Source of the DNA: Botrimarina mediterranea
GTDB taxonomy: Bacteria; Planctomycetota; Planctomycetia; Pirellulales; Lacipirellulaceae
Assembly (NCBI RefSeq): GCF_007753265.1
Contig: NZ_CP036349.1
Span: 2,947,363-3,011,362 of the forward strand
Reading direction: 5' to 3'
Length of the DNA: 64,000 bases
A model generated the notes under the pieces. It searched no databases. It worked only from the letters and a program-made list of their open reading frames with translations, and was not told where the DNA came from. The position numbers and the translations under genes are program-made. Below, piece by piece: positions 9,150 through 17,480 of this stretch. Position 1 is the stretch's first letter; every line of letters starts with the position of its first letter.

Positions 9150-9166
9150 GGTTGCACTCTGCAACC
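9150..9166. promoter_or_regulatory. 17-bp palindrome at the xdhA start
   Basis: GGTTGCA-CTC-TGCAACC, perfect 7-bp arms, 4 bp upstream of the xdhA start codon and 100 bp upstream of allC. It could be an operator for the divergent xdh/all promoters or an RNA hairpin masking the ribosome site. No regulator gene for this island was found in the window, so the binding protein is unknown. Confidence 0.5.
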
Positions 9167-9266
9167 AGAGCGCCGCTGTGTAGAGTAAGGACCTGCCGCC
9201 CACCGCCTTGCCGCACGATAGGCCCCACCCCGGCAAGGGTCAATTCCTACCGAACGCTTTATCGCC

Positions 9267-10523
9267 GTGCCCCTCACCGCTCTGCCCACGCCGCTCTCGC
9301 TCGCCGACCGCGTCATGACGCGCTGCGACGAGTTGGCGGCATGCTCCGAATCGCCCGAGTGTCTCACCCGGAGGTTTCTGACGCCGCCGATGCAATGTGT
9401 CCACGACCTACTGCGCGAGTGGATGGGGTCCGTCGGCATGTCGGTCTGCCTGGATAATGCCGGCAATCTGATTGGGCGGCGCGAGTCTCCCGGCGCCAAG
9501 CAGACGCTGCTCGTTGGCTCGCACCTCGACACGGTCCCCGGCGGCGGCCGCTACGACGGCGTGCTCGGGGTGCTGATCGGCCTAGCCGTGGTCGAAGCCC
9601 TGGGCGACGCCGAGCTGCCGTTCAACGTTGATGTGATCGGATTCAGTGAAGAAGAGGGCGTCCGTTACAGCAAGCCGTACCTTGGTAGCGCCGCGGTCGC
9701 CGGCTGCTTCGATCCCGACTGGCTCGGGCGTGTCGATTCGACCGGTGTGACGCTCCGCGAAGCGATCGCCACTTACGGCGCCGACCCGTCGCACATCGAC
9801 GACTGCGCGTACGACGCCGACGAGGTGATCGGCTACGTCGAGCCGCACCTCGAACAGGGCCCCGTCCTCGAACGCGCCCGCGAGCCGGTTGGCGTCGTGT
9901 CGGGCATCGTGGGGCAGAGCCGCTTGCGGCTACGAGTGGTCGGCGAAGCGGGGCATGCGGGCACGACACCGATGGCGGGGCGGCGCGACGCGCTCGTCGC
10001 CGCCGCGCAGTTCGTCACGAAGGTGCGTGAGATGGGGATCGACACCGACGGTCTGCGGGCGACGGTAGGGCACTTCGCCGTCTTCCCTGGCGCGCCGAAC
10101 GTTATCCCCGAGCGCGTCGAGTTCTCGCTCGACGTACGGCACGCCCGCGACGATGTCCGCGAGCGCGCCGTCGATCAACTGATCATCGCCGGGCGCCGCA
10201 TCGCCGAAGTCGAGCAGTGCCTCTTCGAGGTCATCGAGAAGTCGGCCCAGGGCGCCGTCGAGGTAGATCAGCCGCTAACGCTTGCGTTGGCGGACGCGAT
10301 CAGCGACGTCGGCTTTCAGCCGCTATGCCTCCCCAGCGGCGCTGGGCACGACGCCGTGATCATGGCTCAGCGATTCCCCGTCGCGATGATGTTCATTCGT
10401 CATCCGGGTGGCGTCAGCCATCACCCCGACGAACGCGTCGAGCGCGACGACGTTGCGGTGGCGATCGATGTGTTGACGCGTTTCGTTCACAAACTAGCAG
10501 TCCAAACTAGCGACAAGTCTTGA
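9267..10523 (+). CDS. allC: Allantoate amidohydrolase (M20 family)
   Basis: Binuclear-metal hydrolase releasing ammonia and CO2 from allantoate to give ureidoglycine. 418 residues from a GTG; an ATG 16 codons later is an alternative start. M20 motifs: VGSHLDTVPGGGRYDGVLGVL (first metal His and bridging Asp), GFSEEEGVRY (catalytic Glu pair), HLEQGPVLER, the dimerisation domain with GQSRLRLRVVGEAGHAGTTPM, and the last metal ligand in HPGGVSHHPDE. Its stop lies 11 bp before the next gene, allE, which supports allantoate rather than N-carbamoyl-amino acids as substrate. Confidence 0.9.
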   Translation: MPLTALPTPLSLADRVMTRCDELAACSESPECLTRRFLTPPMQCVHDLLREWMGSVGMSVCLDNAGNLIGRRESPGAKQTLLVGSHLDTVPGGGRYDGVLGVLIGLAVVEALGDAELPFNVDVIGFSEEEGVRYSKPYLGSAAVAGCFDPDWLGRVDSTGVTLREAIATYGADPSHIDDCAYDADEVIGYVEPHLEQGPVLERAREPVGVVSGIVGQSRLRLRVVGEAGHAGTTPMAGRRDALVAAAQFVTKVREMGIDTDGLRATVGHFAVFPGAPNVIPERVEFSLDVRHARDDVRERAVDQLIIAGRRIAEVEQCLFEVIEKSAQGAVEVDQPLTLALADAISDVGFQPLCLPSGAGHDAVIMAQRFPVAMMFIRHPGGVSHHPDERVERDDVAVAIDVLTRFVHKLAVQTSDKS

Positions 10524-10534
10524 GAAAACAGCCT

Positions 10535-11287
10535 ATGAGCGGCCCCTTCGGCGAGACCCGCACCCGTGTCGAGTGGAACCACGCCCTGATCGCCCCGGAC
10601 GGTCACGTGCCGGGGCTGCCGCCGGGATGGGGTTCGGCACGGGGTTACCTCCTCATCAGCCCCGTGATGAACGGCGCCGGCGGGCCGCGGTTCTGCCAGT
10701 ACCTCGTCGAAGGGGGCGAAGGTAGTGAAACCCACTGCGCCGCCTTCGGCTTGCAGCGGCTTGTTTACGTCTTGGCGGGGACGGCGACACTCGACGGCGA
10801 TACGCTCGCTACTGACGACTTCGTCTACTTTCCTGCGGACGACGAGTACCAATTCACCGCCCCAGCCGGAGCGAAGCTTCTAGTGTTCGAGAAGCCTTAC
10901 GAGCCAGTCGAAGGCATCGAGCCGCCAACTCGGCGCACCGGATCGCTTGCCGATGCGCCGACGGAGCCGTTCCTCGGCGACCCCGACGCGATGCTCTCGA
11001 CGCTGCTGCCGATCGAGCCCGGGTTCGATATGGCGGTGAACGTCTTCAACTTCAAACCCGGCGCCGCACTGCCGTTCGTCGAGACGCACGTCATGGAGCA
11101 CGGGCTCTTCATGAGGGCAGGGCAGGGCGTCTACCGTCTTGGCGACAAGTGGTACCCGGTGCAGGCAGGTGACTCGATTTGGATGGCGTCCTACTGCCCG
11201 CAGTGGTTCGTCGCGATGGGCAAGTCGCCGGCGTCGTACGTCTACTACAAAGATGTCCACCGCGACCCGCTTGGTTTCTCCGTTTGA
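10535..11287 (+). CDS. allE: (S)-ureidoglycine aminohydrolase
   Basis: Bicupin metalloenzyme that deaminates ureidoglycine to (S)-ureidoglycolate. 250 residues from the ATG beginning MSGPFGETRT; the reading frame is also open from a TTG 5 codons upstream that overlaps the allC stop. The first cupin covers about 40-120 (LVYVLAGTATLDGD), the second about 165-240 with the family stretch FKPGAALPFVETHVMEHGLF (metal ligands Glu, His, His) and the C-terminal DSIWMASYCPQWFVAMG. Between allC and the ureidoglycolate amidohydrolase gene, so three consecutive steps lie in order in one probable operon. Confidence 0.95.
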   Translation: MSGPFGETRTRVEWNHALIAPDGHVPGLPPGWGSARGYLLISPVMNGAGGPRFCQYLVEGGEGSETHCAAFGLQRLVYVLAGTATLDGDTLATDDFVYFPADDEYQFTAPAGAKLLVFEKPYEPVEGIEPPTRRTGSLADAPTEPFLGDPDAMLSTLLPIEPGFDMAVNVFNFKPGAALPFVETHVMEHGLFMRAGQGVYRLGDKWYPVQAGDSIWMASYCPQWFVAMGKSPASYVYYKDVHRDPLGFSV

Positions 11288-11300
11288 TTTATTAGTTTGA

Positions 11301-11370
11301 ACCATGAAGGAACAAAGGAATGAAGGCTCCTGACGAGGGCCTTTCCTTTGTTCCTTCGTTCCTTTGTGGT
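11301..11370. repeat. Palindromic element, family B copy 1
   Basis: Arms of 26 bp (ACCATGAAGGAACAAAGG... against ...CCTTCGTTCCTTTGTGGT), 21 pairs plus several G-U type differences, 18-bp loop. Fills the allE-UAH gap. Family B has five copies in the window. Confidence 0.85.
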
Positions 11371-11382
11371 TAATCTTCTCTT

Positions 11383-12630
11383 GTGAATCCACCAATAATT
11401 GATATCGAGCGTCTCGTCGGCGAGTTGCAGCAGCTTGCGACGATCAGTGACTGCCCTGAGCCGCCTCCGGCGGTGACGCGGGTCGTCTTTACCGAGACCG
11501 ACCTTCGGGCGCGGGACTACCTGCGCTCGCTCTACGAAGCGGCGGGCCTCGCGGTGCGTGTCGATGCGATCGGCAACACGTTTGCGCGCTGGGAGGGGAG
11601 CGAGCCATCGCTCGGCGCCGTCGGAACGGGCTCTCACTGCGACGCTATTCCGCACGCCGGGTTGTACGACGGCACGGTTGGCGTGCTCGGTGGGCTCGAG
11701 GCGATTCGCGCGCTGCAGGCTGCGGGCTTCCAGCCGCGGCGGTCGATCGAGGTGGTGATGTTCACCAGCGAGGAGCCGACACGCTTCGGCGTCGGTTGCA
11801 CCGGCAGTCGGCTGATGAGTGGCGCCATGTCACCTGCCGACTTGGTGAAGCTCACCGACGAAGTCGGCGACGACTACGACACCGTTCGCAAGCGTGCCGG
11901 ATTCTCTGGCGATCTCGCGAGCGCCAAGCTCCCCAATGGCTATTACGAAGCCTTCGTCGAACTGCACATCGAGCAGGGGCCCGAGCTCGAAGCAAACGAC
12001 CTTGCGATCGGCGTGGTGACGGCGATCGCGGCGCCCGCTCAAGCGGACTTCACCGTTACCGGCGAAGGGGGCCACGCCGGCGCCGTGCTGATGCCTCGCC
12101 GCCGCGATGCGCTCATCGCGTCCGCGGCGATGGTCAGCGCGATTGACTCGGTTGCTCGCGCCAGCAAGAGCCCCGACATGGTGGCCACCGTTGGCAAGCT
12201 TGAAGTTCATCCCGGCGCCGTGAACTCGATCCCCAGCCGTGTGCGGTTCACGCTCGACCTCCGCGACATCGACGGCGCCAACCGCGACGCGGTGCTTAAG
12301 GAGATCGAGGATGAGGTCGATCGCATCGCCGTCGAGCGTGGCGTCAAGGTTGAGCACCGCATCCTCAACGCCGACCCGCCGGCGATCTCCGATAAGAATG
12401 TTGTGAGCGCCGCCGTCAGCGCCGCCGAGTCGCTGAATCTCGGTTACCAAGAGATGATCAGCCGGGCTTACCACGACTCGCTGTTCATGGCGCGCGTCGC
12501 GCCGATGGGAATGATCTTCATCCCCTGCCGCGGCGGCGTATCGCACCGACCGGATGAGTACTCGTCGCCCGAAGCGATCGCCGCGGGGGTGCAAGCGCTT
12601 GCGCTAACGCTGGCGAGCTTGGCGGGTTGA
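11383..12630 (+). CDS. Ureidoglycolate amidohydrolase (M20 family)
   Basis: Second M20 amidohydrolase of the cluster, 415 residues from GTG. Hydrolyses ureidoglycolate to glyoxylate, ammonia and CO2. The metal-site stretch reads GTGSHCDAIPHAGLYDGTVGVLGG, the catalytic glutamates lie in FTSEEPTRFGVGCTGSRLMSG, a segment that resembles plant ureidoglycolate amidohydrolases more than allantoate enzymes; then HIEQGPELEAN, GHAGAVLMPRRRDAL and a C-terminal metal ligand in CRGGVSHRPDEYS. It follows allC and allE, matching the next reaction. Related N-carbamoyl-amino-acid hydrolases cannot be excluded from sequence alone, but the gene order argues against them. Confidence 0.85.
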   Translation: MNPPIIDIERLVGELQQLATISDCPEPPPAVTRVVFTETDLRARDYLRSLYEAAGLAVRVDAIGNTFARWEGSEPSLGAVGTGSHCDAIPHAGLYDGTVGVLGGLEAIRALQAAGFQPRRSIEVVMFTSEEPTRFGVGCTGSRLMSGAMSPADLVKLTDEVGDDYDTVRKRAGFSGDLASAKLPNGYYEAFVELHIEQGPELEANDLAIGVVTAIAAPAQADFTVTGEGGHAGAVLMPRRRDALIASAAMVSAIDSVARASKSPDMVATVGKLEVHPGAVNSIPSRVRFTLDLRDIDGANRDAVLKEIEDEVDRIAVERGVKVEHRILNADPPAISDKNVVSAAVSAAESLNLGYQEMISRAYHDSLFMARVAPMGMIFIPCRGGVSHRPDEYSSPEAIAAGVQALALTLASLAG

Positions 12631-12645
12631 GTTTGCCCCTTACAC

Positions 12646-12674
12646 TTAGCCCCCGGTCAATGACCGGGGGCTAA
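12646..12674. terminator. Hairpin between convergent genes
   Basis: TTAGCCCCCGGTCA and TGACCGGGGGCTAA pair perfectly around one base. It lies exactly between the convergent ureidoglycolate amidohydrolase and PucG-like genes, so it may stop transcription from both sides. There is no U-tract on either strand. Confidence 0.45.
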
Positions 12675-12693
12675 ATAGGGTGGAAGCCCAAAC

Positions 12694-13791
12694 TCACATC
12701 ACCGCGTCGAGCGCCGCGAGAATCGTATCCACGTTCTCATCCCGGGCGCCGTGGCCCATGATGCCGATGCGCCAGCACTGGCCCGCGAGCTTGCCGAGCC
12801 CGCCGCCGATCTCGAGGTCGTGCTCATTGAGCAGCCGCTTGCGGATGCCGGCTTCGTCTTCGACGCCCGCGGGGATCTTCACGAGGTTCAGCATCGGCAG
12901 CGAGTGATCGGGGTCCGACGCGTACTCGAAGCCCCGCTTTACGAGGCCGGCCTTGAGCTTCTCGTGAACACGCTGATGGCGGGCGAAGCGTTCTTCGAGC
13001 CCCTCTTCTAACACCAGCCGCAGCGCTTCGTGCAGGGCGTAGTTCATGTTCACCGGCGCCGTGTGGTGGTAGGCGCGGCTGCCGCTCCAGTAGTTGCCCA
13101 CGAGCGCGAGGTCGAGATACCAAGAATTGCAAGGGGACTTGCGGTTGTTGGCCTTGTGCATCGCCCGCTCGGAGAGCGTCACCGGCGAGAGGCCGGGAGG
13201 ACACGACAAGCACTTCTGCGTGCCGCTGTACGCCGCATCAATGCCCCAGGTGTCGATCTCGATCGGCAGGCCCGCGAACGACGTCACGCAGTCCATCACC
13301 AAGAGGCCGCCGTGCTTGTGCGTCGCCTCGGCGAGCTTGTCGAACGGCTGCAGCGCCCCGGTCGAGGTCTCGGCGTGGACAAAGCAGACGAGCTTGGGCT
13401 TCAGTTCTTCGATCTTCTCGAGGATTGCGTCGGTGTCGAACACCTGGCCCCACTCGGCCGTCATGTTGTGGACAACACCGCCGGCGCGCTTCGCCTTGTC
13501 GGTGAGCCGCCCGCCAAACACGCCATTGATACCGATGAGGCACACATCGCCGGGCTCGACGAGGTTGTCCATCAGCATCTCGGCGCCGGCAGACCCCGTG
13601 CCGCTGCACGCCAGAGTCATCTCGTTCTCCGTCCGGAAGACCTGCTGCATCATCGCCCGGACCTCGTTCATGATCTCCATGAACGCGGGGTCCATATGCC
13701 CTATGCACGGCTTGCCGAGGGCTTCCAGCACCGAGGGGGCGACGGGCGAGGGGCCGGGGCCGTGGAGCAGGCGATGCGGGACAGTGAGCAT
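12694..13791 (-). CDS. pucG: Alanine/ureidoglycine-glyoxylate aminotransferase (PucG-like)
   Basis: Fold-type I, class V PLP aminotransferase, 365 residues. In Bacillus PucG moves the amino group of ureidoglycine to glyoxylate, giving glycine and oxalurate; other members are alanine- or serine-glyoxylate aminotransferases. Seen: [21 protein letters not shown] at the N-terminus, [17 protein letters not shown] (phosphate loop), [13 protein letters not shown] with the PLP-ring Asp, and the Schiff-base lysine in [17 protein letters not shown]. Placement between the all genes and the HIU hydrolase gene supports a purine role. Which amino donor it prefers is open, because AllE in the same cluster competes for ureidoglycine. 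Confidence 0.85.
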   Translation of the reverse strand: MLTVPHRLLHGPGPSPVAPSVLEALGKPCIGHMDPAFMEIMNEVRAMMQQVFRTENEMTLACSGTGSAGAEMLMDNLVEPGDVCLIGINGVFGGRLTDKAKRAGGVVHNMTAEWGQVFDTDAILEKIEELKPKLVCFVHAETSTGALQPFDKLAEATHKHGGLLVMDCVTSFAGLPIEIDTWGIDAAYSGTQKCLSCPPGLSPVTLSERAMHKANNRKSPCNSWYLDLALVGNYWSGSRAYHHTAPVNMNYALHEALRLVLEEGLEERFARHQRVHEKLKAGLVKRGFEYASDPDHSLPMLNLVKIPAGVEDEAGIRKRLLNEHDLEIGGGLGKLAGQCWRIGIMGHGARDENVDTILAALDAVM

Positions 13792-13893
13792 GTCGTCGAC
13801 AGGCGGGGCTGTAGGGGATCTGGGCGGAGGGATAAACCGCCAGTTTCGCCATTCAAAGCGTCAAAGCTAGAGCAAAGTTCGCGAAATGGAGGG

Positions 13894-13960
13894 CTCAGCC
13901 GCGGGCGGAAGCCAGCGGCCTGCGTCAGGGTTCGGCCGCTGGCTTCCGCCCGCGGCTAAG
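13894..13960. repeat. 27-bp inverted repeat (H)
   Basis: Arms starting CTCAGCCGCGGGCGGAAG, 26 of 27 pairs, 13-bp loop, between the pucG-like and HIU hydrolase genes. No T-tract. Confidence 0.88.
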
Positions 13961-13972
13961 ACCCATCGCGTG

Positions 13973-14314
13973 TCAACTTCCGCGGTACGTGCTGTACCCG
14001 AACGGCGACAATAGCAGCGGCACATGATAGTGCGACTCCGCTTCGGTGACGTGGAACGTCACTTCGATCCGCGGGTAGAACGACTCACGGTGCGTGCGGG
14101 CGAAGTAAGCTGTCGTCTCGAACGTCAGCCGATAGACGCCCGGCGCCGCTTCGCCGGGCGGCAGCAGCGTCGTCACCCGGCCATCGGCATTGGTGACGCC
14201 ATGCCCCACCGCCGTCGGCTGGCCGTGCTCGTCGAGCTTCGCCAAAGTTATGACAACCCCCTCGGCGGGCTCACCGAGGCTGATATCGAGAACGTGCGTC
14301 GTAATCGGGCTCAT
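13973..14314 (-). CDS. 5-hydroxyisourate hydrolase
   Basis: Transthyretin-like enzyme (PucM/UraH type) hydrolysing 5-hydroxyisourate, the product of urate oxidase, to OHCU. The chosen ATG gives MSPITTHVLD and 113 residues, the usual length; a longer frame of 20 basic residues precedes it. Seen: THVLDISLGEPA (active-site His), the TNADGRV turn, FPRIEV-like segment FYPRIEVTFHV, HYHVPLLLSPFGYSTYRGS with the C-terminal YRGS signature that distinguishes hydrolases from transthyretin. It lies in the same direction as uraD and allB, the genes for the next two steps. Confidence 0.96.
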   Translation of the reverse strand: MSPITTHVLDISLGEPAEGVVITLAKLDEHGQPTAVGHGVTNADGRVTTLLPPGEAAPGVYRLTFETTAYFARTHRESFYPRIEVTFHVTEAESHYHVPLLLSPFGYSTYRGS

Positions 14315-14341
14315 AGAGGCAGTTACTCTTAAAAAATATTC

Positions 14342-14476
14342 ACCACGACGGACACGACGAGCACGACGGATCAATCGGAAACTCTGTTATCTAATTTCTG
14401 CTTCATAGTGAAGTAGGTAGTGAGAGGGACTCGTCGTGTCCTTCGTGTCCTTCGTGTCCTTCGTGCCCGTCGTGGT
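14342..14476. repeat. Palindromic element, family A copy 2, with 9-nt tandem units
   Basis: Left arm ACCACGACGGACACGACG. The right arm is a run of five 9-nt units (14432-14476) of the form CTTCGTGTC/CTTCGTGCC/CGTCGTGGT. It fills the gap between uraD and the HIU hydrolase gene. Confidence 0.83.
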
Positions 14477-14484
14477 TCAAATTC

Positions 14485-15000
14485 TTAAACCGGTTCCAGT
14501 TTAGCTAGCCGGAGGTGCGTAATCTTCCGTTGCTCGCCCGCGGCGATTGAGAATTCTGTTTCGGGGTCGTTGCCGAGGCGGCTTTGGAGGATCGCCAGCA
14601 TCTCGGCGGCGCTCTTGCCGGTGGCGCAGACGATGAAGAGATAGCCGAAGCGTTTCTCGTATTCGTCGTTGCCGTCGGCGAGGCCTTGGAGGGTGGCGTC
14701 GTCGGCCGTGTTGACGCCCGACTGTTCGCCGCCGGACCATTCTTTGTTGCCGGCGAACTTCATCCGTAGCGAGTTGAGATCGCCGATCTTCGGGTGACTG
14801 GTGAATGCTTCGAGCCACGCCTCACGCGGCATCGCGTCGAAGACGGTGTCGGCGGCGACAGCGATCGCGCCGCCATCGGCAAAGGGCCGAGTGGCGACCA
14901 TCGCGTCACACCACCAGCCGGCGCCGCAACAGCGTCGCATCGTTTCGCGGGCGTCATCAAAACTCATCGCGTTTAGCCAGTTGGCGATACGATCACTCAT
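14485..15000 (-). CDS. uraD: OHCU decarboxylase
   Basis: Decarboxylates 2-oxo-4-hydroxy-4-carboxy-5-ureidoimidazoline to S-allantoin. 171 residues, a typical all-helical single-domain form. Seen: LNAMSFDDARETMRRCCGAGWW near the N-terminus, the catalytic histidine region TSHPKIGDLNSLR, EWSGGEQSGV, and the conserved YLFIVCATGKSAAEMLAILQ segment. Its start overlaps the allB stop by 4 bp (ATGA-type), so the two are translationally coupled and act in sequence. In several bacteria this domain is fused to urate oxidase; here they are separate. Confidence 0.96.
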   Translation of the reverse strand: MSDRIANWLNAMSFDDARETMRRCCGAGWWCDAMVATRPFADGGAIAVAADTVFDAMPREAWLEAFTSHPKIGDLNSLRMKFAGNKEWSGGEQSGVNTADDATLQGLADGNDEYEKRFGYLFIVCATGKSAAEMLAILQSRLGNDPETEFSIAAGEQRKITHLRLAKLEPV

Positions 15001-16292
15001 ACCGTGCGTCCCTTTCCAGGCCCCGGCGACTCGCCGCGGAGAAAGACTTGCTTCACGACACCACGTAGGCGGCGGCCCTCGTACGGGGTCACCTTGTGGC
15101 GATGCAGCAACTCGGCGCCGACGACCGTGAACTCCTCGTCGGGGTCGAAGACAACCACATTCGCCTCAGCGCCTTCTTGAATGCCCGCATTGATTCCGAC
15201 GAGTTGACCCGACTTATGGCTTAACCAGTCGGCGATCTCCAGCAGCGTGTGGCCGCGGCGCGACGCTTCGGTCCACACGGACGGCAACGCGAGTTGCAGC
15301 GAGCTGATCCCTCCCCAAGCCACATCGAAGCGGCCCTCTTCCATCCGCTTCAATTCAGGCGGACAGGGCGAATGATCGGTCGCGATGAAGTCAATTAGCC
15401 CTTCGGCGAGCCCTCTCCAAAGTCCCTCACGATTCGCGGCGTCGCGGATCGGCGGCGCGCACTTGTAGGCTGTTGCGCCATCGGGGACCTCTTCCGCCGC
15501 AAACGTCAGGTAGTGCGGGCACGTCTCAACGGTCAGCGGCAGCCCTTTGGCCTTCGCCGCGTCGATCGCTGGCAGACTCCCCGCGTCGGCGAGGTGCACG
15601 ATGTGGGTCGGGCAACGCGTCTGCTCACATAGCCGAAGCAGCATGCCTACCGCGTCGCGTTCGAAGCTCACTGGCCGCGAAGCCAAGTAGTCGGCGTAAC
15701 GCCGCGGGTCGCTCATTGGTGGCGTGTCGTGGACAATCTCGGCGTGCGCAAGCAAGGGAACCCCGCGCGCCGCCAACAGCGGCATCACCGCGCGTAGCTC
15801 GCGCTCGGTTGCTGCTGGAAAGTCGTCGATGCCGCTGTGACACAAGAACGCTTTCACGCCCCGGCAGCCGGCGTCGAGCAGCGCCTCGATCTCACCCTCA
15901 TTGCCCGGCACCAAGCCCGCATGAAACGCCACATCAACGGAAAGCTTTCCCTCAGCGGCTTGCCGCTTAGCGGCGAGCGCCTCCACACTCGTCGTCACCG
16001 GCGAGCTGTTGAGCGGCATGTCGACGAGCGTCGTCACGCCGCCCGCCGCGGCAGCCGCGGCGCCGGTCGCAAACCCTTCCCAATCGGTGCGGCCGGGCTC
16101 GTTGAGATGGACGTGTGGGTCCACGAGTCCTGGCAGGATAACGAGGTCTCCAAAGTCTTCGCCTTCGTTCGTGTCATACGAATCGATCGCGGCGATGATG
16201 CCATTCTCGACTCGCAAACTCGCCGGCTTGACGCCCCCCGTCGTCACGACGCGACGGCTACGGATAACTAGGGCTGCGCCGTGAGGACTCAT
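14997..16292 (-). CDS. allB: Allantoinase
   Basis: Binuclear zinc amidohydrolase opening the allantoin ring to allantoate. 431 residues. Seen: LPGLVDPHVHLNEPGRTDWEGF (HxH ligands), GVKAFLCHSGID with the lysine expected to be carboxylated, LLAHAEIVHD and HIVHLADAG (histidines), and FIATDHSPCPPELK with the last Asp ligand. The HxHxNEPGRTxWEGF form is that of allantoinases, not dihydropyrimidinases. It is transcribed away from urate oxidase, with a 96-bp divergent spacer. Confidence 0.95.
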   Translation of the reverse strand: MSPHGAALVIRSRRVVTTGGVKPASLRVENGIIAAIDSYDTNEGEDFGDLVILPGLVDPHVHLNEPGRTDWEGFATGAAAAAAGGVTTLVDMPLNSSPVTTSVEALAAKRQAAEGKLSVDVAFHAGLVPGNEGEIEALLDAGCRGVKAFLCHSGIDDFPAATERELRAVMPLLAARGVPLLAHAEIVHDTPPMSDPRRYADYLASRPVSFERDAVGMLLRLCEQTRCPTHIVHLADAGSLPAIDAAKAKGLPLTVETCPHYLTFAAEEVPDGATAYKCAPPIRDAANREGLWRGLAEGLIDFIATDHSPCPPELKRMEEGRFDVAWGGISSLQLALPSVWTEASRRGHTLLEIADWLSHKSGQLVGINAGIQEGAEANVVVFDPDEEFTVVGAELLHRHKVTPYEGRRLRGVVKQVFLRGESPGPGKGRTV

Positions 16293-16388
16293 ACGCTTTT
16301 AGTGTGTGACGCGGCCCGGGGCTGGGTTATCCTTGCCTCACAAGCGAAGCAGGCAATCCATAGCGTAACACGACAGGAATCCGCCGCC

Positions 16389-17252
16389 ATGTCCGTCCAT
16401 CTCGCCCGCGACAGCTACGGCAAGCACCGCGTCCGCGTCAGCAAGGTCCGTCGCCCGCGCGAGGCGCCCGCCAACCAGGAACGGCATGAGTTCGTCGAGG
16501 TGTCGGTCGATGTCGAACTCGAAGGTGACTTCGCGGCGTCGTTCACGGCCGGCGATAACCGTCTCGTCATCGCGACCGACACCTGCAAGAACACGGTCTA
16601 CGCCCTGGCGAAGGACCACGACGTGGCGACGATCGAGTCCTTCGGCCTCGCAATCGCTGAACACTTTTTAGAGCGCTACGATCACGTCCAGCTCTGCCGC
16701 GTCTCGCTCACCGAAACCGTTTGGGACCGCCTCGGCGAGTCGCTGCACGGCTTCGTCGCCCGCGACCGCGCAACGCCGACCGCTGTCGTGACGCTCGAGC
16801 GCGACGCCGAGTCCGAAGTCGTCGCCGGCGTCGCCAAGCTGCTGATTGCTAAGACGACCGAGAGTGGCTTCAGCGATTTCCACCGCGACGAGTACCGCAC
16901 CCTGCCTGACGTTGACGACCGCATTCTCGCCACCGAGCTGACCGCCCAGTGGCTCTACCGGGGCGAAGGCGCCGGCTCAGGAGGCGACTTCTTGGGCAAC
17001 CGCCGCGCGGTCGTCGACGCCTTGTTGACGGCGTTCCTCGACCACTACAGCCGCAGTGTGCAAGAGACGCTCTATCGCATGGGCTCGGCGGCGCTCGAAG
17101 CGTGCCCCGAGGCCGACGAGATCACGCTGACGATGCCCAATAAGCACCACCTGCTGGCGAAGCTTGTTCCCGAAGGAACGACGAACGACAACGAAGTGTT
17201 CGTCGTCACCGATGAACCGTTCGGCTACATTAGCGGCACGATCAAACGCTAG
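16389..17252 (+). CDS. Urate oxidase (uricase)
   Basis: Cofactor-free oxidase turning urate plus O2 into 5-hydroxyisourate and peroxide (PucL/UaZ type). 287 residues from the ATG giving MSVHLARDSYGKHRVRVSKV; an earlier in-frame start would add 36 unrelated residues. It is built of two T-fold domains: the first has YGKHRVRVSKVRR and DNRLVIATDTCKNTVYALAKDH (the Thr-Asp substrate clamp), the second LLIAKTTESGFSDFHRDEYRTLPDVDDRI and LTMPNKHHLLAKL. All hallmark segments are present. Divergent from allB. Confidence 0.96.
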   Translation: MSVHLARDSYGKHRVRVSKVRRPREAPANQERHEFVEVSVDVELEGDFAASFTAGDNRLVIATDTCKNTVYALAKDHDVATIESFGLAIAEHFLERYDHVQLCRVSLTETVWDRLGESLHGFVARDRATPTAVVTLERDAESEVVAGVAKLLIAKTTESGFSDFHRDEYRTLPDVDDRILATELTAQWLYRGEGAGSGGDFLGNRRAVVDALLTAFLDHYSRSVQETLYRMGSAALEACPEADEITLTMPNKHHLLAKLVPEGTTNDNEVFVVTDEPFGYISGTIKR

Positions 17253-17264
17253 CGTCTTGGTTAA

Positions 17265-17446
17265 TCCCCCTCCCTTTCAGGGAGGCCGTTTTCCTATAGA
17301 GCGGGGGGAGGGTCGAGAGCATCCGGCTTTCAGCCGCACTGAGTACCGACTTCTTCCCCTCGCTATGTACGCCTGCACAACTGATAAGCCACAGCGTACT
17401 CGACAGGTTTCACCCTCCCCTAACCCCTCCCTAAAGAGGGAGGGGA
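17265..17446. repeat. Palindromic element, family C copy 2
   Basis: Same CCCTCCCTTTCAGGGAGG-type arms as in the xdhA-xdhB gap; the left arm is interrupted by about 20 bp around TTCCTATAGAGC. It fills most of the 228-bp gap before the dihydropyrimidinase gene. Confidence 0.78.
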
Positions 17447-17480
17447 ATACGACGACAGCCCACCTTTATCCGAGCGCCAG

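Noticed and set aside
14432-14476. Tandem 9-nt repeats as a CRISPR array or VNTR
   Set aside because: Units are directly adjacent without spacers and form one arm of an inverted repeat also found elsewhere, so they were filed as palindromic family A.
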